Part shown: one piece after another, positions 55,389-63,466 of the stretch
How positions within the stretch are numbered: position 1 is the first letter of the stretch
Layout of the letters: each line of letters begins with the position of its first letter
DNA from: Streptococcus sp.
Lineage (GTDB): Bacteria; Bacillota; Bacilli; Lactobacillales; Streptococcaceae
Reading direction: 5' to 3'
DNA length: 64,000 nt
Assembly: GCA_030528055.1 (NCBI GenBank)
Contig: JAUMZQ010000010.1
Span: 33,442-97,441 of the forward strand
Translations under genes and position numbers: made by a program
The notes under the pieces: model-generated
The model's database searches: none
What the model was told of the DNA's origin: nothing
Seen by the model: the letters and a program-made list of their open reading frames with translations, nothing else

Positions 55389-55925
55389 ATGATGGAAAGC
55401 AAGAAAAGACAACGAACAAAAGATATCATTGAGCAGGCTATGGTTGAATTGCTACAACAAGAATCTTTTGATCGTATTACTACAGTAGAATTAGCTAAAG
55501 CTTCTGGTATTAGCCGTAGTAGTTTTTATACCCATTACAAAGATAAATACGATATGATTGAACGCTACCAACAGGGTCTCTTTCATCAATTAGAACAAAT
55601 CTTTGAAGTCAATAAAGATGATCTCAAAGTGGCTATCATTGAAGTATTTTCATTTTTAAAAACGGAACCTTTATTTGCAATGTTACTGACGGAAAATGGT
55701 ACAAAAGAAATTCAGAATTTCCTCCGTCATAAATTACAAATTATGTTGGCCAGTGATTTACAAGATCAATTTGGCAACCGAAGTTATAGTCAAGTGGAAA
55801 AAGAGTACAGCACAACCTACTTAGCCCATGCCTTTTTTGGTGTCTGCCAAATGTGGATTGCCAGAGGAAAAAAAGAAAGCCCTGAACAAATTGCAGGACT
55901 TCTCTTGAAGATGTTGTATTCTTAA
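55389..55925 (+). CDS. TetR-family regulator
   Basis: 178 residues (MMESKKRQRTKDII, behind GAGGGGAG). HTH: ITTVELAKASGISRSSFYTHYKDKYDMIERY in two pieces. The C-terminus is a TetR_C_11-like ligand domain (LKTEPLFAMLLTENGTK). It is divergent from the VTC gene and convergent with the KAS III operon, ending 4 bp before its stop. Its target could be either set; no palindrome was obvious in 55149-55388. Confidence 0.85.
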   Translation: MMESKKRQRTKDIIEQAMVELLQQESFDRITTVELAKASGISRSSFYTHYKDKYDMIERYQQGLFHQLEQIFEVNKDDLKVAIIEVFSFLKTEPLFAMLLTENGTKEIQNFLRHKLQIMLASDLQDQFGNRSYSQVEKEYSTTYLAHAFFGVCQMWIARGKKESPEQIAGLLLKMLYS

Positions 55926-55929
55926 AACA

Positions 55930-56877
55930 TTAAATTTTCATAGCGAGCATATTTACAGTCATTCCCGCAGCCGTTCCCATAAGGGCGATAGTATCACCTT
56001 CTTTAATCAAACCATTGTCCAAGGCGTAACAAAGTGAGAACGGAACTGCGACAGAAACCATATTCCCATAATCTTTCACCAAGTTCAGATACTTATCGCT
56101 AGGGATTCCCAAATTATTCATAATCATTGGAAGAGCACGACTGGCTTGATGAGGAATGATATAATCCAATTCTGCAACTGTCAAACCGCTTTTTTCTTGA
56201 AATTCTTTCAACATTTCTGGAATTTTGCGTGCAGACAAAAGCAGGATTTTTTTACCTTTCATATCAAACAGGAATTGCTCTTTTGTATTTTCAGAGTAAT
56301 TCTTTGGTTGAAAAGAAGTCAACCCCCCACGAATCTCAGTATCATGAGCTCCCTCAGACCAAGTGTGTTGCAAACTAGAGATAACTCCCCTATTTTCATC
56401 TGTTGCTTCAAAAATAATCGCAGCAGCTCCATCACTAAATAGTTCAAAACTTTCTTTCTGTTTTGAATTCAAGCCGAGGCTTCCCACTTCACTGGATACA
56501 ATGAGAATACGATGATACTCTTTCGTCTCTAGCAAGTGTGACATCAAACTCAAAGCCGATATAAAGCTAGTGCAAGTTGTATTAATGTCCATAGCTGGAA
56601 TAGATAATCCCTTGGCTACTCGCTCATGAATCAAAGCAGCTGTACAAGGAATCGGCTGTACTCCCACTGCACTTGCGGATACAAGGCAATCAATATCTTT
56701 TATTTCTAAGCCCGCATGTTCCAGAGCTTTTTCTATAGCTTTGGTTGCCAAATACAACTGAGTTTCTTCGCTTTCTTCTTGTACACGATAGCGAGTTTGG
56801 TCTTTAAAAGTCACGGTGTTCTTCGGCAAATATGTTCCATATCCTGCAATTTTTAAATGATTTTTCACTATTGTCAT
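55930..56877 (-). CDS. Beta-ketoacyl-ACP synthase III-like condensing enzyme
   Basis: 315 residues, behind AAGGGGAAG. Thiolase-fold KAS III with Cys in DINTTCTSFISALS, His in DYIIPHQASRALP and Asn in KDYGNMVSVAVPF, so the Cys-His-Asn triad is intact. It is not the housekeeping FabH, which lies in the fab cluster; here it closes a four-gene operon after a ligase, an MBL hydrolase and an SDR. That suggests it condenses a special acyl group for a small product, like OleA or DarB types. Confidence 0.88.
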   Translation of the reverse strand: MTIVKNHLKIAGYGTYLPKNTVTFKDQTRYRVQEESEETQLYLATKAIEKALEHAGLEIKDIDCLVSASAVGVQPIPCTAALIHERVAKGLSIPAMDINTTCTSFISALSLMSHLLETKEYHRILIVSSEVGSLGLNSKQKESFELFSDGAAAIIFEATDENRGVISSLQHTWSEGAHDTEIRGGLTSFQPKNYSENTKEQFLFDMKGKKILLLSARKIPEMLKEFQEKSGLTVAELDYIIPHQASRALPMIMNNLGIPSDKYLNLVKDYGNMVSVAVPFSLCYALDNGLIKEGDTIALMGTAAGMTVNMLAMKI

Positions 56878-56926
56878 AATGCTTCCCCTTTTTATGTAAA
56901 TATTATTTATTTTTTCGGTATCAATG

Positions 56927-58195
56927 TTAAACTGGTTGTTCTCGGTACACCCGTTTTAATTTTCGAGTTTTATCTGGTTGATAATCCTCAAACAAAATAC
57001 GAGGCATCAAAAAATTCTTTTGCTCTGCTAATAATTGAAATTGTTGAAGGATTGCATCCTCTATAGTCGCATTTCGATTATTTAGAAAAATTTTCAATAA
57101 TGTTTCATTAATCTGTGCGACTTGGTACTCTCCAACTTTGTCAACCAATAGCAGACATCGTCGGATAAAATCAGGAAACACCTCAACAACCTTTCCATCT
57201 TCATTTTTAAATACAAAAATATCATCTGAACGTCCCTCAATTTTTTCAATTCTTGTAAAAATTGAGCCGCAAGGACAGGGCTCTGTATTTTCAACAAGGA
57301 TATCATTTAACTCATAACGAAAAATTGGTTGAGAGCGACGTTTGAAATCAGTAATAACAGGGTAAAATCGTTTTTCTCCTATATAGTGTTTCTCCACATG
57401 AACAATATCCTCATTAAGATGAAGATGACCACAAGGACAAGTACAGGCTAAAAATCCCTCTGTTGCTTGATAAACTTGGTCTAAGATGTCTATCCCAAAA
57501 ACTTCTCGAATAAACTCGGCATCTCTAGCCTCTAAAATTTCCGCTACGGATACAATTTTTATGGGATGAATTTTCAGGTTCCCTTGTTGCAACTCTTTTG
57601 CCAAGTCTAAAAGCATAGACGCAGGAGCGACTAAAATCGTAGGTTGATAGCAATTCAGTCGTTCAATATGTTCTGTAACAGATTTAAAGGTATCAAAGTA
57701 CTCCAAGCGAATCAAGGGAGAATTGACAGTTTGATACAATTCATTATCAGCTCGTAGAAAAAAGGCAATCCGATGTCCAAAACATCTCCCTTTGGGCAGC
57801 ATTTTAGCTAAAACCGCCGCCGCCCACATACTACGCTCTTCCTCAGTAGTGATAAACAACCCACGATGTCCCGACGTACCCGATGATAAACCGACCGCTA
57901 TTTGTCCCTGTAATTGAGTGAAATCACGTGTCTTTTCGCTATTCATTGCTATGCTTAAACATTCATCTCGATCCACTCCTTGAGTATTGAGTTCATTAAA
58001 ATGGGACATCATAAAGGCTTTGTTCATCCGAAAATCTGATGGGATACCCTCTTTAAAGTACGGAGATTCTTTCATTAAGAATCTTCTATAATGTTCCAAT
58101 TCTATTTTTTGATATTCCTCAAGTTCCCGACGGTTTTTGAAACGGTGTCGCCACCGTATATCACTAAATGTCTTTAAAAAAGTTCCTATTTTCAT
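56927..58195 (-). CDS. PaaK/F390-synthetase-like AMP-forming ligase
   Basis: 422 residues from 58195 (MKIGTFLKTFSDIRWRHRF, behind AAGGAG). Adenylate-forming family of phenylacetate-CoA ligase and coenzyme F390 synthetase. Phosphate loop VGLSSGTSGHRGLF; YQATEGFLACTCPCGHLH and later PCPCGS form Cys pairs typical of a zinc knuckle in this family; KIEGRSDDIFVF is the hinge motif. It overlaps the MBL gene by 32 bp. It should activate a carboxylate as an acyl-AMP; substrate unknown. Streptococci do not make F420, so literal F390 synthesis is unlikely. Confidence 0.85.
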   Translation of the reverse strand: MKIGTFLKTFSDIRWRHRFKNRRELEEYQKIELEHYRRFLMKESPYFKEGIPSDFRMNKAFMMSHFNELNTQGVDRDECLSIAMNSEKTRDFTQLQGQIAVGLSSGTSGHRGLFITTEEERSMWAAAVLAKMLPKGRCFGHRIAFFLRADNELYQTVNSPLIRLEYFDTFKSVTEHIERLNCYQPTILVAPASMLLDLAKELQQGNLKIHPIKIVSVAEILEARDAEFIREVFGIDILDQVYQATEGFLACTCPCGHLHLNEDIVHVEKHYIGEKRFYPVITDFKRRSQPIFRYELNDILVENTEPCPCGSIFTRIEKIEGRSDDIFVFKNEDGKVVEVFPDFIRRCLLLVDKVGEYQVAQINETLLKIFLNNRNATIEDAILQQFQLLAEQKNFLMPRILFEDYQPDKTRKLKRVYREQPV

Positions 58196-58991
58196 ATATA
58201 AGCTCCTTAACTCTCTTTTCAGGATCATGACTAACAAGAACTCTATACTGATCACTTAAAAGCTGACGCAATAGCTGAATACCTTCAAGATACTGATCTT
58301 TATTTTCTTGTACCAAAGAAGGAAAAAAACGCATCTGTTCAGTGTAGGGTAGTAGATCAATCCCCCAAGATAAATCTGCACCTATAAATAAATGATAATC
58401 CGGCAAAAACAGACAGGCTTGACCGACAGCATGACCATCTACGGAAGCAACATAAATACTACCATCTCCAAATAAATCAACCGTTTCTCTATAAGGAAAA
58501 ATCGAATGAATCTGATTAGGTTTAATAATTTCTAGCCTTTGCTCAAAATCATTGGGCAACAATTCTTTAAAAATCAAACTACGTAAATGTCCCTGTTTAT
58601 AAGCAGTAAAAACATCCTCAGTAATGATGAATTGAGCCCTCGGAAAAAAACTGGCGCCACCAATATGATCTGGATGAAGATGAGACAGAATAACATAAGA
58701 AATATCATTCGGTTCAATTCCTTTATTCTTCAATAAACAGTCAATGCGGTCACTTTCTTTCATTGAAACAGGGGTCGCCAAACCATAAATTATATATTTT
58801 ATGGAAAAATTTTTCATAGTTGGTGAATACCCTGTATCGTATAAAATATAACCTTTTTCCTGATGTTTAAATAAATAGACACCAGCTGGAAAGATTATTT
58901 TTTCTCTTGGCAATCCTTTAAATAAGGAATTTAAAGAGCTACTACAAAAACCAGCTGGAAAGTAATCAATGCTTTCGATAATTTTGGACAT
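58164..58991 (-). CDS. Metallo-beta-lactamase-fold hydrolase
   Basis: 275 residues from 58991 (MSKIIESIDYFPAGFCSSS); the frame opens six codons earlier. Metal motif HLHPDHIGG (HxHxDH), then ASVDGHAVGQACLFLPD and LFIGADLSWG supply further ligands. Its layout resembles the AHL-lactonase/quorum-quenching subgroup. It overlaps the SDR gene by 26 bp and the ligase gene by 32 bp, so it is tightly bound into the operon. Substrate unknown; a lactone or thioester made by its neighbours is possible. Confidence 0.86.
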   Translation of the reverse strand: MSKIIESIDYFPAGFCSSSLNSLFKGLPREKIIFPAGVYLFKHQEKGYILYDTGYSPTMKNFSIKYIIYGLATPVSMKESDRIDCLLKNKGIEPNDISYVILSHLHPDHIGGASFFPRAQFIITEDVFTAYKQGHLRSLIFKELLPNDFEQRLEIIKPNQIHSIFPYRETVDLFGDGSIYVASVDGHAVGQACLFLPDYHLFIGADLSWGIDLLPYTEQMRFFPSLVQENKDQYLEGIQLLRQLLSDQYRVLVSHDPEKRVKELIYENRNFFKDI

Positions 58992-59943
58992 ATTTCTCAA
59001 TCCCCTCACTAATACTTAAATATGGATGATAACCCAACTCTGTCTCCGCCTTTGATATATCTAAAGTCTGACTGTAACGAAGTAAGTAATAAGTATAAAC
59101 TGTCAAAGGAGGCTCTTTTTGAATTTTAAAAAAACGGTAAAATGCTTCACAACTATGAGCTAGACAGGATAACAGACCTGATGGTAAATGACGGTAGTGC
59201 TTCTCAAACTCCAAGCAATCAAAAACTTCATCCAACATACTCTTAAATGTTCTTGGCTCTCCATTACTAATATTATAAGTCTGTCCCCCCGCTATTGAAG
59301 ATTCCAATGCCAAACGGACTGCTAAGGCTACATTTTCCACACAGGTCATATCCATCAACTGATTTCCACCACGAATAAGCGGAATGCCAATTTTTTGACT
59401 TAAATGCAACACACGCGGAAAAATGCTCGTGTCTCCAATACCAAATAAACCACGAGGTCTTAAAGTAACTGTTTCTACTTGAGGAGTCTGGTGAATCAAT
59501 TCTTCTGCCATCAATTTACTTTTAATATAATAGTTTAAAGTATTTTCTTTTGGGGCATCGGATTCCTTGATATTTAACTGATCACATGCCTTTGCATAAA
59601 TGCTAGGAGAGGATATATAAACTAAACGTTGGACATTATGATACTTGCAAGCATCCAAAACAAGCTGAGTTCCTACTACATTTGTACGATAGAAGTCTTC
59701 CCATGAACCCCAAATCGTCGAAAGAGCTCCAGCATGGACAACTAAATCTACTCCTTTACAAGCATCTAAAACATCTTCTTTTTTTGTCAAATCTCCCTGA
59801 AAAAATTCTACATGAGAACTCTGTAACTGTTGCCCAATCTTTTGATTGCGTCCAAAGGCTCTAACTGTATAACCATGTGCAACTAATTCTTCAACAACAT
59901 ACTTACCTAAAAAACCAGTTGCTCCTGTCACTAATACTTTCAT
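58966..59943 (-). CDS. NAD(P)-dependent extended SDR (3-beta-HSD/OleD-like)
   Basis: 325 residues. Rossmann motif VTGATGFLGKYVVEEL, DLVVHAGALSTIWG, and the catalytic YIKSK (YxxxK) with an upstream Ser (YISSPSIYA). The closest pattern is the 3-beta-hydroxysteroid dehydrogenase/OleD type that reduces or epimerises keto groups. First gene of the SDR-MBL-ligase-KAS III operon. A TATAAT (about 59990) lies upstream on the minus strand; the -35 is weak. Confidence 0.87.
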   Translation of the reverse strand: MKVLVTGATGFLGKYVVEELVAHGYTVRAFGRNQKIGQQLQSSHVEFFQGDLTKKEDVLDACKGVDLVVHAGALSTIWGSWEDFYRTNVVGTQLVLDACKYHNVQRLVYISSPSIYAKACDQLNIKESDAPKENTLNYYIKSKLMAEELIHQTPQVETVTLRPRGLFGIGDTSIFPRVLHLSQKIGIPLIRGGNQLMDMTCVENVALAVRLALESSIAGGQTYNISNGEPRTFKSMLDEVFDCLEFEKHYRHLPSGLLSCLAHSCEAFYRFFKIQKEPPLTVYTYYLLRYSQTLDISKAETELGYHPYLSISEGIEKYVQNYRKH

Positions 59944-60188
59944 AATCTTTTCTTTCTAAGTAGTTATAATAAAAGCGCTATCTTACCTCTTTTTTCCATT
60001 ATACACTATTTTGTTTGAGTAGTATTAAAAATTCTGTCAACCTGTCTAATAAAGTGTTTCATCTGAATAAAGCTATTTCTTATCTAAACAAACACCCTAT
60101 AAAATTTGAAAATTCCCTCATCATTCAGACAAAACTTTTAAATTTGTTCATTTTTTTATGCTAAAATTCTGTTTTTTTAACTCATTTT

Positions 60189-62348
60189 CTAACGATGACA
60201 TTCTATCATCTCATGATAGAAACTTCTATTATTCACTAAATCCTTATGAGTTCCTCTTTCTACAATTCTTCCTCTATCAAAAACTACTACTTGTTCAGAA
60301 CGCTCAGCTACCACCAGACGGTGCGTGATAAAAATAACTGTTTTATCCAAGGTTAATAAATTTTGGATAATCTTCTTCTCTGTTATACTATCTAAGCCAC
60401 TTGTCGTCTCATCTAAAATGAGTATCTTTGCATTGGTTAGTAAAGCACGCGCAATAGCTATTTTTTGTTTTTGTCCTCCAGAAAGATTTACACTATCTGT
60501 TGATAATTTTGTACGATATCCTTCAGGTAGGCGTTTAATATCATCTTCTAATTCTGCCATCTTGATAGCCCAGAAAATCTGCTCTTGCTGAATAGAACCA
60601 GAACTTCCTAAAAGTAAATTTTCTAAAATACTTCCTTCAAAAAAATAAGATTGTTGTGGTACATAGTGAATAGAAGACCGCAATAGTTGCTTATCAATCT
60701 GCTGTATATTTTTTTGACCTAATGAAATGTTCCCTTGATAATCTTGATAAAAACCAACTAATAGCTTGGCTAAAGTCGTTTTCCCTGACCCTGAACTTCC
60801 TACAAAACTAATCTTACTTTTGGCTTTTATATTTAAGTGAATATTTTCTAAAACAGGATACCCATAACCATATTGATAGGTTACATTTTGAATAGATAAA
60901 TCACCTGTCAATGATTCTGTATCTTGAGAAATTTGGCTTGTTTCAAACTCTGAGTTCACTAGATACACTTCACTCAAACGATTTGTAGCCACTTGAGCAG
61001 CCTGCAATTTTGTTTGAAGTTGAATGATATTCTCCAAAGGTTTTGTAAAATAAGATATCAAACTGGTATAAGTAATTAGTTCCCCTAAACTGAGTTCTTG
61101 CCGTATCACTAGATGTGCTCCAAACCAGAGGATAAGGACATTTAAAAGTAACTGACTCAGTTCCTTTAAACCTTTTTGTAAAATAGATAACTGTGAATAA
61201 CGGAAAAATTTCTGAAGATAAATAGTGAATTTTTTATGAATCTCTTGGTAATTTCTTTTTTCACTGGTTAAAGTTTTTAGAGTTTCTATTCCCTTAATGC
61301 TCTCAATAATAGAAGAAGTCACTAATCCACTTGTCTCCATCACTTCATTATTTACTTTATCAAAAGGTTTCAAAAAAAGAAAAGCGATTAACACATAGAT
61401 TGGAAACAACAAAAGAGTAAGCAAAAATAAAGAACCATTTTTAAAAAATAATATAAATGAAACTATCAGGCAAATAGAACAATCTAAGAAAAGAGAGACT
61501 GTACAACTTGTCAAGGCTTCAATAATGTGATTCGCATCTGTAAAGCGAGAAAGAATTTCACCTGTGCGCCTAGTCGCAAAAAAACGCAGAGGCAGTTTAA
61601 AAATATGACGAATATACGGTAGGACAATATCATAAGAAAGTTCACGATTTAAAATCAAAATAAGATAGTCTTGAACATAGGACAACATTTGCTGTATCCC
61701 ATAAGAAAAAATTAAACCAATGGAAAACAAGCTCAAAACAACCTGAGAACCCTGTGGTATATAAACATCAACCATTTTTTGTAAGTAATAAGCAGCTAAA
61801 ATATGAATAAAATCGACACAAAGACCTACAACAAAGATAGTCATTATCAGTCGTTTTTTCATTACTAACAAAGAAAAATAATCTAAAAGTCTATGTTGTT
61901 TCTCGTGCTTCTGTTTGTAGAAAATAGTCGGTTTTAAAAAGATGGTCACTCCCGTCCATTCTTCCTCAAACTCTTTTCGTTTCAATTTCGTTAATTGCAC
62001 CATTGGATCTGGATCAGCTATATGAACAAAATCATTATCCACACCTGTTACTAGATAATAGTGAGACAAGCCATCTTTTTTTAAAACATGTACAACAAAT
62101 GGATAAGCTAAGTCATTCATATCAAATAGAGACATATCTGCTTGAAGTGCCTGAGTTGCAAATCCCATTGTCTCAGCAAGACGAACCAAGCCCAAAGCGG
62201 TAGTTCCCTCTAATGTTGTACCTGCCTTCTCTCGCAAAGTAGCTAGAGATAAAAAAGAACCATAATAGTTAAAAATCATAGCAAAAACTGCGACTCCACA
62301 ATCACGCATATCTACTTGTGGTCGGTAATGTTTCCTACTAAATTTCAT
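60189..62348 (-). CDS. ComA/BlpA-type peptidase-containing ABC exporter
   Basis: 719 residues. The N-terminal C39 protease has Cys in RPQVDMRDCGVAVFAM, His in LSHYYLVTGV and Asp in HIADPDP. It cuts Gly-Gly leaders. A six-helix membrane domain follows, then the ATPase: Walker A GSSGSGKTT, signature LSGGQKQK, ILILDETTSGLD, FITHR. Close to ComA in layout but clearly divergent. No HlyD-type accessory (ComB/BlpB) and no Gly-Gly peptide gene was found on either side. AGGAG precedes the start. Confidence 0.9.
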   Translation of the reverse strand: MKFSRKHYRPQVDMRDCGVAVFAMIFNYYGSFLSLATLREKAGTTLEGTTALGLVRLAETMGFATQALQADMSLFDMNDLAYPFVVHVLKKDGLSHYYLVTGVDNDFVHIADPDPMVQLTKLKRKEFEEEWTGVTIFLKPTIFYKQKHEKQHRLLDYFSLLVMKKRLIMTIFVVGLCVDFIHILAAYYLQKMVDVYIPQGSQVVLSLFSIGLIFSYGIQQMLSYVQDYLILILNRELSYDIVLPYIRHIFKLPLRFFATRRTGEILSRFTDANHIIEALTSCTVSLFLDCSICLIVSFILFFKNGSLFLLTLLLFPIYVLIAFLFLKPFDKVNNEVMETSGLVTSSIIESIKGIETLKTLTSEKRNYQEIHKKFTIYLQKFFRYSQLSILQKGLKELSQLLLNVLILWFGAHLVIRQELSLGELITYTSLISYFTKPLENIIQLQTKLQAAQVATNRLSEVYLVNSEFETSQISQDTESLTGDLSIQNVTYQYGYGYPVLENIHLNIKAKSKISFVGSSGSGKTTLAKLLVGFYQDYQGNISLGQKNIQQIDKQLLRSSIHYVPQQSYFFEGSILENLLLGSSGSIQQEQIFWAIKMAELEDDIKRLPEGYRTKLSTDSVNLSGGQKQKIAIARALLTNAKILILDETTSGLDSITEKKIIQNLLTLDKTVIFITHRLVVAERSEQVVVFDRGRIVERGTHKDLVNNRSFYHEMIECHR

Positions 62349-62518
62349 TATATTTCTCCTAAACTTTTACAATTATTTTAATATTTTTATATGTATTTCA
62401 TTCCCCCTGTTTTTTAAATGTCAATTTTTCACCCTACATGGTGTCATTGTAATAAAAATCTATAATATTGTCCCTACTGCTCTCTTAGATATGCCAAATA
62501 CCATTCTCCGAATACAAA

Positions 62519-62552
62519 AAAACTAGCTGATAAATATCAGCTAGTTTTATAT
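62519..62552 (-). terminator. Terminator after the cold-shock gene
   Basis: AAAACTAGCTGATA pairs with TATCAGCTAGTTTT, 2-nt loop, T run on the minus strand. Confidence 0.9.
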
Positions 62553-62566
62553 GCTAAAATATTTTA

Positions 62567-62770
62567 TTAAACAATTTTAGTGATGTTAATTGCTTGAGGT
62601 CCACGTTGACCTTCTTCAATATCGAAGGTTACTTTTTGACCTTCATCTAATGATTTAAATCCGTCAGATTGGATAGCTGAAAAATGTGCAAATACATCTG
62701 GTCCATCTTCTTGAGAAATGAAACCAAAACCTTTTTCTGCGTTAAACCATTTAACTGTACCTTGTAACAT
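62567..62770 (-). CDS. Cold-shock protein (CspA family)
   Basis: 67 residues from 62770 ([18 protein letters not shown], behind GAGGTATACTC); the frame opens six codons earlier in the leader. RNA-binding motifs GFGFI and DVFAHFSAI, and the usual end [10 protein letters not shown]. Acts as an RNA chaperone. A long leader of about 95 nt precedes it, usual for cold-shock mRNAs. Confidence 0.95.
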   Translation of the reverse strand: MLQGTVKWFNAEKGFGFISQEDGPDVFAHFSAIQSDGFKSLDEGQKVTFDIEEGQRGPQAINITKIV

Positions 62771-62870
62771 ATGAGTATACCTCTTCATTAATTATTATTT
62801 GTAAAAAACTTAAAGAGATAGAACATAGATAAAACTGATACTTCGACTCAAAAACTTATTTACTCTTACT

Positions 62871-62899
62871 ACCTTAACAAAATATTAAGGGTATGTCAA
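62871..62899 (-). promoter_or_regulatory. Cold-shock gene promoter
   Basis: Minus strand TTGACA (62894-62899), 17 bp, TAAGGT (62871-62876). The start site would be near 62864. Confidence 0.6.
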
Positions 62900-62996
62900 C
62901 AGCAAATGATGATTTTCACTAATATTTCTATCTATAAATATATTATGATAAGTTATCAAAGAAAAAAACTAAGGTAAACAATTTTTTAACCAATCA

Positions 62997-63293
62997 TCAT
63001 GAGTTTTTGTACATCTTAGCAGACAATTCCAAAAATTCTGTTAACAAATCATTGTGTTCTCTAATAAAATTATACAGCAAATCTTCTCCCAAAATAGGAG
63101 TTCTATTTTCTACTATTGGTTGGTCTGTAAACCGAAACCATTCTTCACCTCCATAGAATGCTCTTAACTCTGTATAGTCATCATAATGTTTTTTAAAGTC
63201 TTCCAAACTTTCAGCAAGTTGATCTAATTTCGGTTTAAAAGTATTGTATTTTTCTTCTAACTCTGCAAGTCTTAATTGATCTTTAGAATTCAT
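62997..63293 (-). CDS. DUF4298 family protein
   Basis: 98 residues (MNSKDQLRLAELEEKYNTF; AFYGGEEWFRFTDQ; GILGEDLLYNFI-like ILGEDLLYNFIREHNDL). Helical, soluble; the YGGEEW block is the family hallmark. AGGAGAAAA precedes the start. Function unknown. Confidence 0.85.
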   Translation of the reverse strand: MNSKDQLRLAELEEKYNTFKPKLDQLAESLEDFKKHYDDYTELRAFYGGEEWFRFTDQPIVENRTPILGEDLLYNFIREHNDLLTEFLELSAKMYKNS

Positions 63294-63420
63294 TTTTTCT
63301 CCTAGTTTCTATAAATAATAGTCTTTTCTAAGCACGAATGAATGGTACCTAGCACTAGATTCATTATATACTAATTCGATTATTTTGCAAGAAAAGAACG
63401 TAAATTTTGATATTACATGC

Positions 63421-63466
63421 CTCTATACTTTCTGTAGTGGGTAAACCCATTATAGAAAGTATAGAG
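63421..63466. repeat. 22-bp hairpin at the left side of the IS element
   Basis: Arms 63421-63442 and 63445-63466 match over 22 bp with two differences, both G.T pairs on the plus strand, and a 2-nt loop. The plus strand then continues CTTTTTGAG. It abuts or overlaps the left end of the ISL3-type element. Confidence 0.8.

Noticed and set aside
59944-60188. Gly-Gly leader peptide gene beside the ABC exporter
   Set aside because: No short frame with a leader ending in Gly-Gly and a ribosome site was found on either strand; the same holds for 62349-62566.
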